NCBI GenBank assembly: GCA_014529385.2
Contig: CM043947.1
Location: forward strand, 124,962,391-125,026,390
Direction of reading: 5' to 3'
DNA length: 64,000 nt
Source: Adiantum capillus-veneris
Taxonomy: Eukaryota > Streptophyta > Polypodiopsida > Polypodiales > Pteridaceae
Shown piece by piece: positions 22,700 through 33,429 of this stretch (positions within the stretch are counted from its first letter, which is position 1; every line of letters starts with the position of its first letter). Below the pieces are notes generated by a model. It was not told the DNA's origin. It was given only the letters and a program-made list of their open reading frames with translations, and did not search any database. The position numbers were made by a program, and so were the translations under genes.

Positions 22700-24009
22700 T
22701 TCAACGGTTCATGAAAATAGCTTCGCAGATATGGTAGGTCAGTACACCATAGATTCTGATTTTGAAGACATCTTTGGCCGATTGCAGAGTGAGAAAGTGA
22801 TTACAGTCTATTCGCTCAAGCAAGGCTATTTGATGCAAAAGAACTTGTTGTGTGTTACACAAGAGCTGAGAAATAAGGTTTTGATAGATTTCCATTGTCC
22901 ACCTTTTTTGGGCCATCACAACATGGACACCACCTTTGAAGGTGTGGAACGATTCTTCTACTAGCGGAGGCTCAAAAACTATGTGAATGGATTTTTTCAC
23001 AATTTTTGATATGCCAGAAGGTCAAGTTTGGCTGGCATAAAGGCACTAGGTCTTTTGAAGCCTTTACTTATACCTAGAGAACCCTAGGAAAGTATAGCAA
23101 TAGATTTTTTTTTTAATCTTCCCAAGACTTAGAGTGGGCACAATGGCATCTGGACAATCATCAAAAAATTTAGCAAGCAGACTCATTTTATTTTGATCAA
23201 GAAGACAATTAAGCCATATCATTTGGCTAAATTGTTTGTCTCGTAGATATTTCGTCTACATGGCATGCCTCAATCTATATTTTTAGATAGATATCCCTGT
23301 TTTACTAGTTTATTTTGAATAGAAATCCGGTTACAATTCTCATCCTCTTTCCACCCGCAGACAAATGGCCAATTGGAGATTGCAAATCCCGTGGTTCTGG
23401 ACATGTTGAAGTCTTACATCTCTATCAAAATGCTTGGTGAGAGAATTATTTACCATCGATGGAGTTTTCCTACTACAACATGATGCATACATCTACGGAG
23501 AGGTGCCATTTGAGATTATTGAGGGTGCTAAGAAGATTCCACCTATTCTAAGCACCACGGATAAGACTTTTGAAGCAAATCACTATGTTTTGGATCTGGA
23601 GACTGCTTTTGCAAAGGTGCACAAGTCTCTTGAGAAGTCTCAAGCAAGGCATAAGAAGGAAGTAAACAAGCATCGATGTGTCTTCCAGTTAAAGAAAGAT
23701 GATTTGATGCTTCTATGGTTTGAGAAGGCATACCTACAAAAACAAAAGGGTAAGGAGCGACTTTTTCGAAAGTTGAGTATGAGATACTATGGACCTTTCC
23801 AAATTCAAGAAAGGATTAATGATGTATCCTTGAGATTGAAGTTACTAGATACCTGGACAATACATAATGCATTTCATGTGAGTCTGTTGAAACCTTTCGA
23901 AGGTGACGTGCCAATGGGGACAGGGAGCCTGAGGAGCAACCTAAAGTGGAAGAGACAGAGGAGATTCTTATTCCAGAAGAGAGATTGTCTCACAAGGAAA
24001 CATAAATAA
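22700..24009 (+). pseudogene. Gypsy 2 integrase with C-terminal domain
   Basis: The zinc-domain region lies near 22800-22960 (FLGHHNMDTTFEGVERFFY). Core pieces follow near 23090-23380, including HPQTNGQLEIAN, where the catalytic glutamate is the E of LEIAN. From 23434 a 191-codon frame stays open and contains the conserved tail: HYVLDLETAFAKVH, then KLSMRYYGPFQI and IHNAFHVSLLKPF. This tail precedes the chromodomain in chromoviruses. The frame reaches the insertion point of the large element at 24018. Confidence 0.82.
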
Positions 24010-24013
24010 AAGG

Positions 24014-24018
24014 TAAGC
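24014..24018. other. Target-site duplication, left copy (TAAGC)
   Basis: TAAGC directly precedes the TG of the left LTR and recurs at 42604-42608 directly after the CA of the right LTR. A 5-bp duplication is the usual footprint of an LTR-element integrase, so the element inserted as one unit. Confidence 0.9.
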
Positions 24019-24241
24019 TGTTAGCAGCAAGCTAACTCTAATAACTCAAACAACATTTTTCGGAGCTTTCATTGTAAAAACACTTGTTATTTTCTTGATG
24101 AATCGGGAATGTTATAACTCCTACTTTCTAGATAAACATTTTAATTGATGAGCCGGGGCTACAAGCTTCCAGATTGTATCAACCTTTCTTTAGTTAGAGC
24201 TCCCAAATTATTAGTTTTGACCACAAAAACCTTGGCTAAGA

Positions 24242-24249
24242 TATAAAAA
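24242..24249 (+). promoter_or_regulatory. LTR TATA box
   Basis: TATAAAAA here and TATAAAAG at 41913-41920 occupy the same place in the two LTRs, followed after about 40-50 bases by the CT-rich stretch where R would begin. The position fits a U3 promoter; use is inferred. Confidence 0.55.
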
Positions 24250-24376
24250 CCAATTTTTGTAAGTTTTGGATAATAGAAACACAGCGTGAGCTAATGGCGC
24301 TCAGTTCTCTCCTTCTCACGCTTCCTACTCTCTTACCGGTTGTCACACTGCAGTGCCGTCCGTTGCATTGCAACCG

Positions 24377-24385
24377 CAGGTAAGA
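24377..24385 (+). promoter_or_regulatory. Consensus 5' splice site in the LTR
   Basis: CAG/GTAAGAG matches the plant donor consensus, with GT at 24380-24381. The same nine bases are kept in the right LTR although neighbouring bases differ. A donor in the transcribed leader would allow a spliced RNA; see the acceptor before ORF-X. Confidence 0.5.
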
Positions 24386-24930
24386 GCTCTACGCATTGAC
24401 GTAAGAATTTCATAGTAATCTATAGCTTTTGGCGTCGCTGACCCGCGGTCTAATTTCATCATAAGTAGAAATTTAAGCTTCAAAATTATAAACTAAGTAT
24501 AGGCGAGATAGTGGGGCATCATTGCTAAGCATTTAGATGCATTCTGGGTCGAAAATGACTAGGTCAAAAACTCCCTTTTGTTAATAATCATAACTTTTTC
24601 ACTTGACCTAAAGAAAGATTTGAGAGCATAAGCATGTGTTCTTGAGTCTTATAAACATGTCCTAGAAGTTTCTTAACGTTTGGATATCATTTGATGCTGT
24701 AACGGATGTGATTTGTTTACCGATGAGCGATTAGCTTTTTGTGATTTCAGTCATTTGATTGTAGCTTGAGTTAGATGTGAGTTGTTTATTGTTTTCCAAG
24801 AAATTGACAACCTCTTGTAGCCTCTATGCACTAGTCGAATCAGCTTCGTCCCATGGATTGACAACTATATCAGTGGTTCTCGTTACATATGCAATAAGAT
24901 AGGAGCGAGCCAAGACACCTGTCCCACATT

Positions 24931-24951
24931 TGGCGCTGCTGCGGAGGATCG
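24931..24951 (+). other. Primer binding site, TGGCGC type
   Basis: TGGCGCTGCTGCGGAGGATC starts two bases after the LTR end. The TGGCGC beginning and overall shape resemble the tRNA-Asp or tRNA-Arg type sites of Tat/Athila-related gypsy elements rather than the tRNA-Met site of the other elements here. The exact tRNA is not decided. Confidence 0.7.
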
Positions 24952-26990
24952 AAGAGACTTTAACTAGGGAAAAACATGAGAGTCTTGTGAAGTTATCCTT
25001 TAACTTTCTCTATGATATCCTAGAGTCAAAACTTTCTTTTTAAAACCGCATAGCTTAAGATTGTCGTATTTTGCTGTGTAGAGGTAGCTTGGAAGTAGGT
25101 TGTACTTGCTAAGTACCTTTTAGAATTGTAGGATTAGATAAGATTTTGAGAATGATTGATGGACAAGACAAGTCTAAAGTTTAGCTCATAAAACCATAAC
25201 ACACTTTCCACAACCCCATTGTAGTAGAATCTAGGAGTAGGGTAAGTAGAACCCGAGGTGAGATTTCAGAACATTACTGAGTTGTTTATGTGTAGTTGCA
25301 AAATTTTAGGTTTACGACTAGAAATAGCACCAAAAGACTGTCCACCATTGAATCCAACTAGAGAGCATGCTTTAAAAGCTGTATGAACCAGTGGGTAAGC
25401 TTAATTGGTAAAAATTTCAAGAGTTTGCAAAAACTCAGATTATTTACATTTTCTTGAAATTTTAGGCCAAATTAAGTTTTGACTTGACTTAGAGGCTTAA
25501 AATAGCTCATGAAAAGACTGTCCAATGAAAAAGTTCAAAAAAGTGCTCATTTTAGGCCTAAAGTAAATAATCGTGATTATTTACTTTTAGCTCAAAAGTG
25601 ACCAAGGTTGATACCAAAGACTCTATGCATGCATAGAAACATCTATTGTAAAGGCCCATAGAATTTGGATCACTAAACTGACCAAAAACTTGGTGAAAAC
25701 TGAATTCTGTACTAACTGTCAAGAACTTGAGTGTAAATTGGGAAAATTTTGCTCATTGATGTGATAAACAAGTGTACATGCTCAGTTGACCAAAAAGATG
25801 CAAAAATTTTCCATAAATAAATAATCACGATTCTTTACTTTTGTTCCATTTTTCAACTTTTTTTACCAGCCCAGTATACCACTAATTTTAACATGTTATA
25901 TTAAGCCCACAAACCAAATTTGGTAAGAATTGGATCATTGGAGTAAAAATTGTGGTCAAATTTATAAAGTCACTCTGCAGACACAAAATTGTTGACCATT
26001 TGAACAAAAATTATCCAAACTTGATGAAACTTGGCCAGGGAGCTTAAGTTGAGCTGCTTAACAAATCTGTGTCAAGATTGTGACAAAAAGTTGCATAAAA
26101 ATAACAGGAGTAAGTAATCGCGATTATTTACATCTGCTATAAAACTTGATATTTCTGCACATTTGAGGATACCACAAGGTCAAGCATATCAACTAGACCA
26201 CACAAATCAAATTTGGTGAAATTGGGATCACAAAAGTGAGACTTAAGCTAGATTCTTGAAAACTGAGTATGCGGACAGGAAACAGTTGATAACTTGAACA
26301 AAATTTGTTCAAACTTAGTGAAACTTGTCTAGAGACCTTAACAAGTTGCATACTTTGAAAATCAAGCCAAAAAGTGTAAAAAAATGAGAAAAGTAAATAA
26401 TCCTGATTATTTACTACTGATACACAAAGATAGATTTTTTGACTTTTGAACTTGTACAGTGGTAGACCAACATAATACAAGGCCACCGGAAAATTTTGGG
26501 TTTAATCGGATCAATTGCTGACTCACATAGCTCAAATTGAAGTGATACACATAGACCACTCACAATAGTTAGCGAGAATTGTATAGTCTTTGTGAAAGAA
26601 TAGATAACTTGATTAAAACTGATATAGGAATCGGCCTGGAGACAAGGAATTGAAAGCTTGACAGAAGTTGCAATCAAGTCAAGTGAAAGAAATTGATAAC
26701 AAGTCAATCTGACGATAAGTACTCTATCCATGGCTTCACAAGTTTATATGAACCTTAGATTTGGTTGTATACTAGCAAATCAAGTCATATTTGGAGAGAC
26801 CGCTAGTAGAGTATCCACGGAAGAGAGTGTGAACCAAGGGGATCACCTGGACACTATCTTTGAAGAAGTCTAACACTTTTTCAGAATCAACATCTGAAAT
26901 GTCTTCCTATTCAACTCATTCAGAAACGGGGATGACAGTGTGATATAAGCACATACTCTCTTTTTATAGGACTAATTGCCATGGAGCTCG
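24952..26990 (+). other. Leader of the giant element
   Basis: About 2 kb between primer site and gag has no protein-coding signal. Its second half is built of diverged repeat units carrying a palindrome, listed separately. Minus-strand frames of about 100 codons at 26193-26731 are fortuitous. Confidence 0.75.
25438..26700 (+). repeat. Leader repeats: diverged 254-293-bp units with a 22-bp palindrome
   Basis: Palindromes with arms GTAAATAATC and GATTATTTAC and a variable central pair lie at 25563-25584 (perfect arms), 25817-25838, 26110-26131 and 26393-26414 (perfect arms). A half site is at 25438-25447. Spacings are 254, 293 and 283 bp. Between them recur phrases such as CAAATTTGGT, GGATCA and CAAACTT..TGAAACTTG. 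The sequence between palindromes has diverged strongly while the palindromes have not. Confidence 0.85.
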
Positions 26991-26997
26991 GGTCTAG

Positions 26998-27345
26998 CTG
27001 GATCCTAATGAAGAGTATTCCATTCGCATTGATGACCATGACATAGAGTTTAAGGAGGAAATCAAGGCAAACAAAAAAGAAAAAATGTACATGGATAAAA
27101 ACGGAGCTCAGTATTTACAAGTTGAAAACCCTGACGTGATAGACAAATGGGGGTTAGAAGTAAATAACATAATTCCAGATACATCTCAATAAGAAAGGAG
27201 TGAGGTTAGACATGAAGAGCTGTCGACTTTAGAATTTGAGGGATACGATCAAGTTGATTTGAAGCCTTTGAAACTGCTCAGCACGGATAATCCTAGGATC
27301 GGAGTCTTTTGTTGGGAGGATAGAAATGTCAAAGATCTTCTATAG
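26998..27345 (+). pseudogene. N-terminal gag-region fragment, unrecognised
   Basis: A frame with one stop near 27190 encodes acidic, charged sequence: EEYSIRIDDHDIEFKEEIK, then QYLQVENPDVIDKWGLE, then FEGYDQVDLKPLKLL. I do not recognise it. Its place before the capsid-like part fits either a long gag N-terminus or a separate first frame like those of Ogre elements. Confidence 0.45.
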
Positions 27346-27439
27346 ACTTCTCATGCCAAATCAGAATAGTTAATGCCCATGAAGATCATCTATATCTTCA
27401 AATCAAAGATAAGGTTTCAACAGATCTACCAACCTATCT

Positions 27440-28721
27440 ATTTAGGGATTGTTATAACAATAACTTTGTTATGATGAGTCCTAAGGAGGTGTAACAAACC
27501 AAATACCAAGGGTACTCCATAAGGGATTGGATATTGGGCCAAGGAACAGAAACTATTCCAAGAGATGAACTCCGCGAGAGATCTTTTGAGAGTAATGTTA
27601 AAAAGCCTGAAACTATCTCATCACGAAGAAAACCGGGTGAAACTAAAGCCAGTTCAGGGCTACATGAGTCACTATTTTGAACAAACTGGTTTGAAGGACT
27701 CGGAACATGACCAACTTCCAAGAGATTGGGAGTTAAACCAAATAGACGTGTCAGACGAGCTGATTTTCAGAAATGAGTCAGAAAATACAGTGGATCTAGG
27801 GATCCATATGACCACTTGGCAAAATTTAAACAAGTCCTAAGAGCAAAACGCATATTTGATTTCTATACTCAATTCGAGGAATTTGGAATGACATTAGAAG
27901 TAAAATCACTGACATGGTTCCAAAACATTCCACCAAAGTCAATCATGGACTTAAATACATTAGCTCAAGGATTTGTAGCTACATGTTCCAAAATGGGAAT
28001 CAAACATAAACGGTACCTCAAGTCTATAGCTTCAAACAGAAACAAGGTGAGTCTTTAGGGATTGTGCAACTAGAATGAAACAATACATTGCAAGATGCCC
28101 AAAACTAGAGATACCTGCAGAAGAAAGATTAGTATCATTGTTTCTAGAGGGACTACTAAACAAAGAACTTGATGCTATATTGTATAGCAAGAAACATACA
28201 TCCCTAGAAGAGTGTGTGTCAGATGCTATTGACTTAAGAGACAATTGTGATATTTTCAATGAAGAAGACGTCCCTAAGGATAACCAAAGCGAGAAAACAA
28301 CATCCACCAAACTAGTACAAGTGGGAATAGCTACTGCAGCACCTCTTATAGCCATAGAAGACATGCTCAAAATAATGAATGACATGATGATAACATGAAA
28401 AAAGCAATTATGAGGGGACCAGGACAAGGGATACCTCAACAAGGACAACCAATTAGGCCACAGAATCGGTGTGCAATCGAGGGTAAATGGACCAATCATG
28501 AGACCAATGAGTGCTATTACCGACCAAAGTATGATGGGAATGTTCAATACGTGCCTATGAGGCCACAAGGACAACCCATGTACATAAATCAGCCTAATAT
28601 GTCCCCAGCTCAAAGACCACCGATGGGTATGGAAATACATCAACCCATGTTGGGTCAACAACCTCCATATCCTAGACATAATGCAGTGCCTGTAAGTACA
28701 TGCATTCAGAGGGAGTCATAG
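27440..28721 (+). pseudogene. Gag capsid region, frameshifted
   Basis: After several shifted pieces a capsid-like block reads DPYDHLAKFKQVLRA, then FEEFGMTLEVKSLTWFQNIP and LAQGFVATCSKMGIK (about 27795-28000). It continues in another frame at 28075 with MKQYIARCPKLEIPAEERLV and LFLEGLLNKEL. This follows the retrotransposon gag pattern of a conserved W-F-x-x-L/I-P and a helical tail. The 28395-28721 part is Pro/Gln/Met-rich with a cysteine/histidine patch CAIEGKWTNHETNEC. At least three frame changes occur. Confidence 0.75.
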
Positions 28722-28909
28722 ATGAACAAGGACTAGTGCCTGTCACACCCTATGCTGAGCCTACCTAGTTCATCTACAGTAATGGTAGAAGGAGATTGGT
28801 ATAATCCACATCCACCAACCAATGGAAGAACCTGTGACTCATACTACACCAAAACATGCACCAATGTACTATGTAGCTAATCAAGGTGCTAGACCTCCTA
28901 TGGTAAGAC

Positions 28910-29560
28910 TCATGATTAAGCCAAGAACTGGGAACTGTCATAACTGTGGTGCAAATGATCATTGAAAAATGAGTTTCCAGAGTCTGACAAGAAAATTAAC
29001 CCAGTTGAATATTTTTGTATGCAATGTTGCAAAAAGGGAGGACATTTCCCAGAAGATTTTCCAAAAAATCCCTTAAATAAGGGTAAAATAGTAGTGAGCA
29101 TAGTCCAAGTGATACCTAGTAGCTCATCTGAGAATGAACCTATTATTCCAATCAAGGTAACCACCAGAGTCCAGGCTAAGAAAAAGAAATATAACTCCTC
29201 TCATGATTCGGAGAATACTAAAATTTGCTCTCAAAAGACCAAAAGAAGCATAAGCAAAAGGTATGAGATGAGAAAACAAAAACAAAGGGCTGAAATTGAG
29301 GAGAAAGCAAAGAAACTATTCTAGGAAAAAGTGAAAGAAACTGTCAGCGAATTCAAGGAACCACCGTGAAATTTGGAGGTTCAATTTTGGTAGACAAATT
29401 TTTTGAGTCAATCAATGCAGCCTTGGAAGCTTACCAAGTGGGACTTAAAGCAGGCCAAAACATGAAAAACAAATGGAAAAAATATCCTTCTCTAGACATG
29501 GAAGCAACTAAGCTTGAATCTTACCAAAATTTGGTAGGAATTACTCAAGATATGTTGTAA
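28910..29560 (+). pseudogene. Gag nucleocapsid end: two decayed zinc knuckles and Lys-rich tail
   Basis: CHNCGANDH at 28935-28961 is the front of a CX2CX4H knuckle cut by TGA. CMQCCKKGGHFPEDF at 29016-29060 is a second knuckle with one extra residue and Phe in place of the last Cys. A basic tail (KKKKYNSSHD, RKQKQRAEIEEKAKK) follows, and a further frame at 29366-29560 contains YQVGLKAGQNMKNKWKK. Nucleocapsid binds and packages element RNA. Confidence 0.65.
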
Positions 29561-30141
29561 AAACAAAAGCCCAAGCTCGAGAGTATGGCAAAACCTGAGG
29601 AGCTTGTGGTAGGAACCAGTAAAGAGAAATTCAAAGTGGTGGTAGAACCCCACCTTGAAACTAAAGAACTAGAACTCATAGTGATGGACAATGAAGATGC
29701 CTTAGATGGAATTTCATTCGTAGAAGAAGACTGGCCAGGACACTTATGAAAAAAAGTTAGAGAGATTAATGATGGAGCCTAACTCTGAAGTCAGCTCCTT
29801 AGAGGAAGTTTGGTTAGACAATCTACCTCCTGATATGGATATGAATGTACAATCGTTAAATGGGGATTGCAGATCTGAAGCGTCCTGAATGTCTAAACCA
29901 ATGACTCTAAAAACATTACCCTCGTACTTGGGAGATAACGAAGATGAATCCATAGTGTGTAAAACCACTCAGATAAAAAGAGCGGAACAGACCCTAGAGG
30001 TAGACAACATACGTTCAATCATGTCTACACCCATTCAATGAACTCTTACTTTAGGAGAACTGTTAAAAATTAAACCATATTTATGGAATGATCTATAGAA
30101 AACTCTAGAAGGTGGAGATAACATGACTAATCGAAAAAAAA

Positions 30142-30540
30142 TTGAAAAAATTGAAACACAAAATGGATAACAAAGAGATTCGATCTGTTTCAATGAACAA
30201 AGTTGGAGAATACTACAAAGGGGAAGAACCAAACACAACCCTTCCAGTGAGATATAATGATATAGACACCATGGAAATATTGGATTGTGGGGCAGAAATA
30301 GCCATAGCCACGAAAGTAGTATGGGAATCATGGGGGCAACCAACCATTAGACAAACTCAAATGAAATTGCAATTGGTTGATAGACATATCAAAAGATCCT
30401 TAGGATTGCTTGAAAAAGTGATAGTTAATTCCTGTGGGATTGATTATCAGCACAACTCAAGTACGAAATCATCTTGAGAAGACCTTTCATGCAACAAGTA
30501 CAACATATCCAGGATTGGGAAAACAATTATCTATACTTGA
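30142..30540 (+). pseudogene. Retropepsin 1 (usual position)
   Basis: The motif EILDCGAEIAIATKVVWESW has its Asp codon at 30283-30285. It matches D-S/T-G-A with Ser/Thr replaced by Cys, which should harm or abolish activity. QLVDRHIKRSLGLLEKVIV follows as the flap and back half, then YEIILRRPFM after a shift. This is the protease position expected between gag and reverse transcriptase in gypsy elements, and it would have cut the polyprotein. Confidence 0.82.
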
Positions 30541-30596
30541 AACAAGTGGGATCAATAACAAGGGTTAATCTAAAAGATCACACTTAAAGAGATGTC

Positions 30597-31133
30597 ATGA
30601 AAACACCCATGCAAGAATTTGACTCAGTGTCTTCGGCTAAAACTAAGCTTCCATCTTGGTTGAACAAAGACACACCTATTTGGATGTGTGGAGCCTCGGA
30701 AAGCGGGAGCTTAAAACAAAAAGAATGTATCTTAGAAAGGGATTGCACAGACGAATCCTATGTACCTGAACCCTTTCCATAACATTTGTGTGAGCCAATT
30801 GAGTGGACTCAAAATTTAGCAACAATGGATGTATGTGTAAATACGTCTATGCCTACTCAATTTTGCAATGAGGATGGCTATGACATAATTCCCATACAAA
30901 TGATCTCAACCCTTCACATTGAAGACAAAATTCAAGAATCCAAGGACTTGATGAAGGCTCAACAAGTCTTTTCAGACCTCTATTATGATGCAACAGATGC
31001 ATTAGAAGAACATTCAGGTACCTCAGATGATTCGGGGCCGGAAAAAGAACATGTGAGAGCTAAATTACTCATGAAAGGAGGGGAGGATAATATTTTTGAC
31101 TTTCCAAACCAGAAATCGAGAAGACAAAAATGA
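30597..31133 (+). pseudogene. Acidic linker between protease and reverse transcriptase
   Basis: Two frames (30597-30782 and 30786-31133) are split only by one TAA. They are rich in Asp, Glu and Ser, with SWLNKDTPIWMCGAS and ALEEHSGTSDDSGPEKE. I recognise no fold. Such spacers are common in long gypsy polyproteins. Confidence 0.5.
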
Positions 31134-31599
31134 TATAGAAGAAAAAGAGACACGAGAAACTTGAAAGCTAGACCTATGCCATCAGTCTTCAGTAGAAGAC
31201 AGTTTCTGATGTAGATAGATACACATGATTGTGTCAAAGACAAAATCACTCATAGATATCCTTTAAACGAAAAGCAAAAAAATATCGCAAACATCGAGAA
31301 AAATGAAAAAGGAGACTCAAGCAAAACCTAAATACCACAAAGATTCAACCATGACACGAGTTGAATGAAGAAAGAAGTATTCAGAGTTGAAAAAAGCTCT
31401 CAAGGAGATATATATAACTGAAATGGAAACCACTGAGGAGGAAGGTAAATATGTAATGAATGTTCCATCCCATTACAAGAAATATACTCTCCAAGACCAA
31501 AAAATCATAGTCAAACAACCTGTCTGGGAACTACAAAAATAGGGCAAGTCCTACGAAGGAACTGAAAACGCAAAAAAGATAGATCTGGCCGAACCAGGA

Positions 31600-32480
31600 G
31601 AAGAGCCTAGACCTACCTACATTGCAAACAACCTGACAGAAGAAGAGGAAGAGCTTTTGTTAAGCTTACTGAAAGAATACCAAGCGTATTGATCCAAAAA
31701 TTTGTCAAAATACCATACCGATGAGAGATGATGCGAAACCAAGTAGACAAAGGCCATACACATATAATGAAACATTTGCCAAGAAGATCAAAGAAGAGAT
31801 TGAAAAGCTAAAGGAGACCGAATTCATTTATTAAATTAAACACACAAATTGGGTGTTTCCAATTGTGATAGTACCCAAGAAAAATGGAAAATTAAGAGTG
31901 TGTGTCAATCTCAAGAAAGTGAATGTAGCTATCATTAGAGACAACTTTCCTCTTCCAATCACTGAGCATGTTTTAGAACGAGTCGTAGGAAAAGAAGCTT
32001 ACAACTTTTTAGATGGCTTTTTGGGATGCAATCAACTTTTGGTTGATCCCAAAGATCAACATAAAACTGTCTTTGCAACTGAATGGGGTATTTTTTCGTA
32101 TCAGGTTATGCCTTTTGGGTTAACTAATGCTCCTGTCACCTTTCAAAGATTGATGAGCCATGCTTTTAAAGAATATCTTCAAAGAATATCTTTGGAATTT
32201 CTTGGAAGTATATATGGATGATCTATGTGTACATTCATCAATCCGAGCTGATCATTTTGAACACCTCAAAAAGGTATTCAAAAAATGTAAACTTTATAGG
32301 ATTTGCTTAAATTCTGAAAAGTGCACATTCATGGGCAGACAATGAAAATTTCTTGGACATATAGTGTCTAAAAATGGAGTAGCTATTGATATGGATAAAA
32401 TTCATCTTATTGCTGATTTGCCTAGGCGAAAAACAGTCAAAGGGGTTCAAGCTTTCATAGGACATTGTGGATATTACATA
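31600..32480 (+). pseudogene. Reverse transcriptase of the giant element
   Basis: Fingers and palm are easily read: WVFPIVIVPKKNGKLRVCVN (from about 31850), PITEHVLERVVGKEAYNFLD, then KTVFATEWGIFSYQVMPFGL. The catalytic box YMDD is intact at 32211-32222. A 13-bp tandem repeat of AAAGAATATCTTC around 32166-32192 shifts the frame by one just before it. After the box come KKVFKKCKLYRICLNSEKC and FLGHIVSKNGV. Stops occur at 31840 region and 32343. It is a Ty3/gypsy-type enzyme. Confidence 0.92.
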
Positions 32481-32489
32481 TGATTCATT

Positions 32490-33074
32490 AACATGTACGC
32501 TATAATTGCAAAACCCATGTATACCTTGATTACACTCTTTGAATGGACTGATGAGTGTGAAGAATCCTTTATGAAGCTTAAGCAAGCTCTCACTTTAGCT
32601 CCAATATTGAAAGCACCATATTGGAATAAGATATTCCATATACATGTAGATGCTTCCAATTTTGCCATTGTGTGTATCCTAGCTTAACCAGGAGATGGAA
32701 AATTTGATTTTCCTATTTTTTATGCTAGCAGACAGTTGAATATGGCAGAGAAGGACTATACAACCACAGAAAGGGAACGATTAGGAATGAGCTATGCAGT
32801 AAAAAAGAATAGACATTACCTATCAGCTAGCAAATTTGTGTAATTTGTGGACCACCAAGCCTTATTGTACTTGGTCAACAAGCCATGCAACACAGGAAAA
32901 ATAGTGAGATGGTTCATCATTCTTTTGGAATTTGATTTCACTGTAGTTGTGAAAAAGAGCACCACTCATCAAAGAGAAGATCATTTGTCAAGAATTATAT
33001 CAGGAGAACTACCAAAGGGAGTAGATGATAATCTACCATATGCATATCTGTTCTCTAAGGAAATGATATCTTGA
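32490..33074 (+). pseudogene. RNase H of the giant element
   Basis: The connection reads MYTLITLFEWTDECEESFMK and LKQALTLAPIL. RNase H begins with IFHIHVDASNFAIVCIL, keeping the first catalytic Asp (HVDAS). FPIFYASRQLNMAEKDYTTT holds the usual E-K-N/D-Y-T/S-x-T-E. VDHQALLYLVNKP contains the third Asp. Two TAA/TAA stops interrupt it. The enzyme is the classical gypsy type, and no archaeal-type second RNase H is seen next to it. Confidence 0.88.
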
Positions 33075-33086
33075 TGGTCGGAAAAC

Positions 33087-33420
33087 ATGGTATCTTTGAT
33101 GACCATAGCTCAAGTGGATTCCCAAATACCACTTTCTATTACAACTGGATTAATTGAGCAATCGACTATGTATCAATTACTAGCTGGAAGATTGTACAAA
33201 AGAAATCGAGATGGAATATTTCTTTTATGCATTAATCCTGAGGAGAAAACCCAATACCTAAGTCAAGCACATATTACCATAGTAGGACTTCACTTTTCTG
33301 AAGACCAAACTATGCAACGATCTTGAGACTTGGAGTATTTTGGCCAACTATGAGGAGGGATGTTTATTCTTCTATAAAAAAATATCCTCAATGTCAAAAA
33401 CAAGCACCCATACCTCATGT
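33087..33420 (+). pseudogene. First HHCC (integrase zinc) module
   Basis: The text GRLYKRNRDGIFLLCIN, then SQAHITIVGLHFSEDQT and, after a one-base shift, FWPTMRRDVYSS and YPQCQKQ has the layout of a gypsy integrase H2C2 domain. Histidine codons lie at 33268 and 33291 and the last Cys at 33392; the first Cys is Tyr. It is followed not by a core but by a second module of the same type. A shift and two stops lie between them. Confidence 0.7.
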
Positions 33421-33429
33421 GACATTGTT

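Larger units (their letters stand above)
21500..24018 (+). mobile_element. Gypsy 2 (chromodomain gypsy), 5' part
   Basis: A second gypsy starts inside its protease and runs through reverse transcriptase, RNase H and integrase to 24018, where the 18.6-kb element interrupts it. The rest lies at 42604-43949. The joining reading frame across the insertion encodes a chromodomain, which places it among chromoviruses. Stops and frameshifts occur in every domain. It is older than the element inserted in it. Confidence 0.85.
24019..24928 (+). repeat. 5' LTR of the giant element
   Basis: It starts TGTTAGCAGCAAGCTAAC, itself a small inverted repeat (GTTAGC / GCTAAC), and ends GTCCCACA. It contains a TATA box (TATAAAAA at 24242), a strong splice-donor-like CAG/GTAAGA at 24377, and a degenerate copy of the internal palindrome at 24580-24600. 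It pairs with 41690-42603 over its whole length. Confidence 0.93.

Noticed and set aside
24019-24928. Solo LTR of a small element
   Set aside because: The second LTR at 41690, the shared TAAGC and coding in the same sense between them show that it is the left LTR of one large element.
28032-28679. 215-codon minus-strand frame
   Set aside because: It lies opposite the gag capsid and Pro-rich region of the giant element and is Trp/His/Ser-rich, as expected for an antisense shadow.
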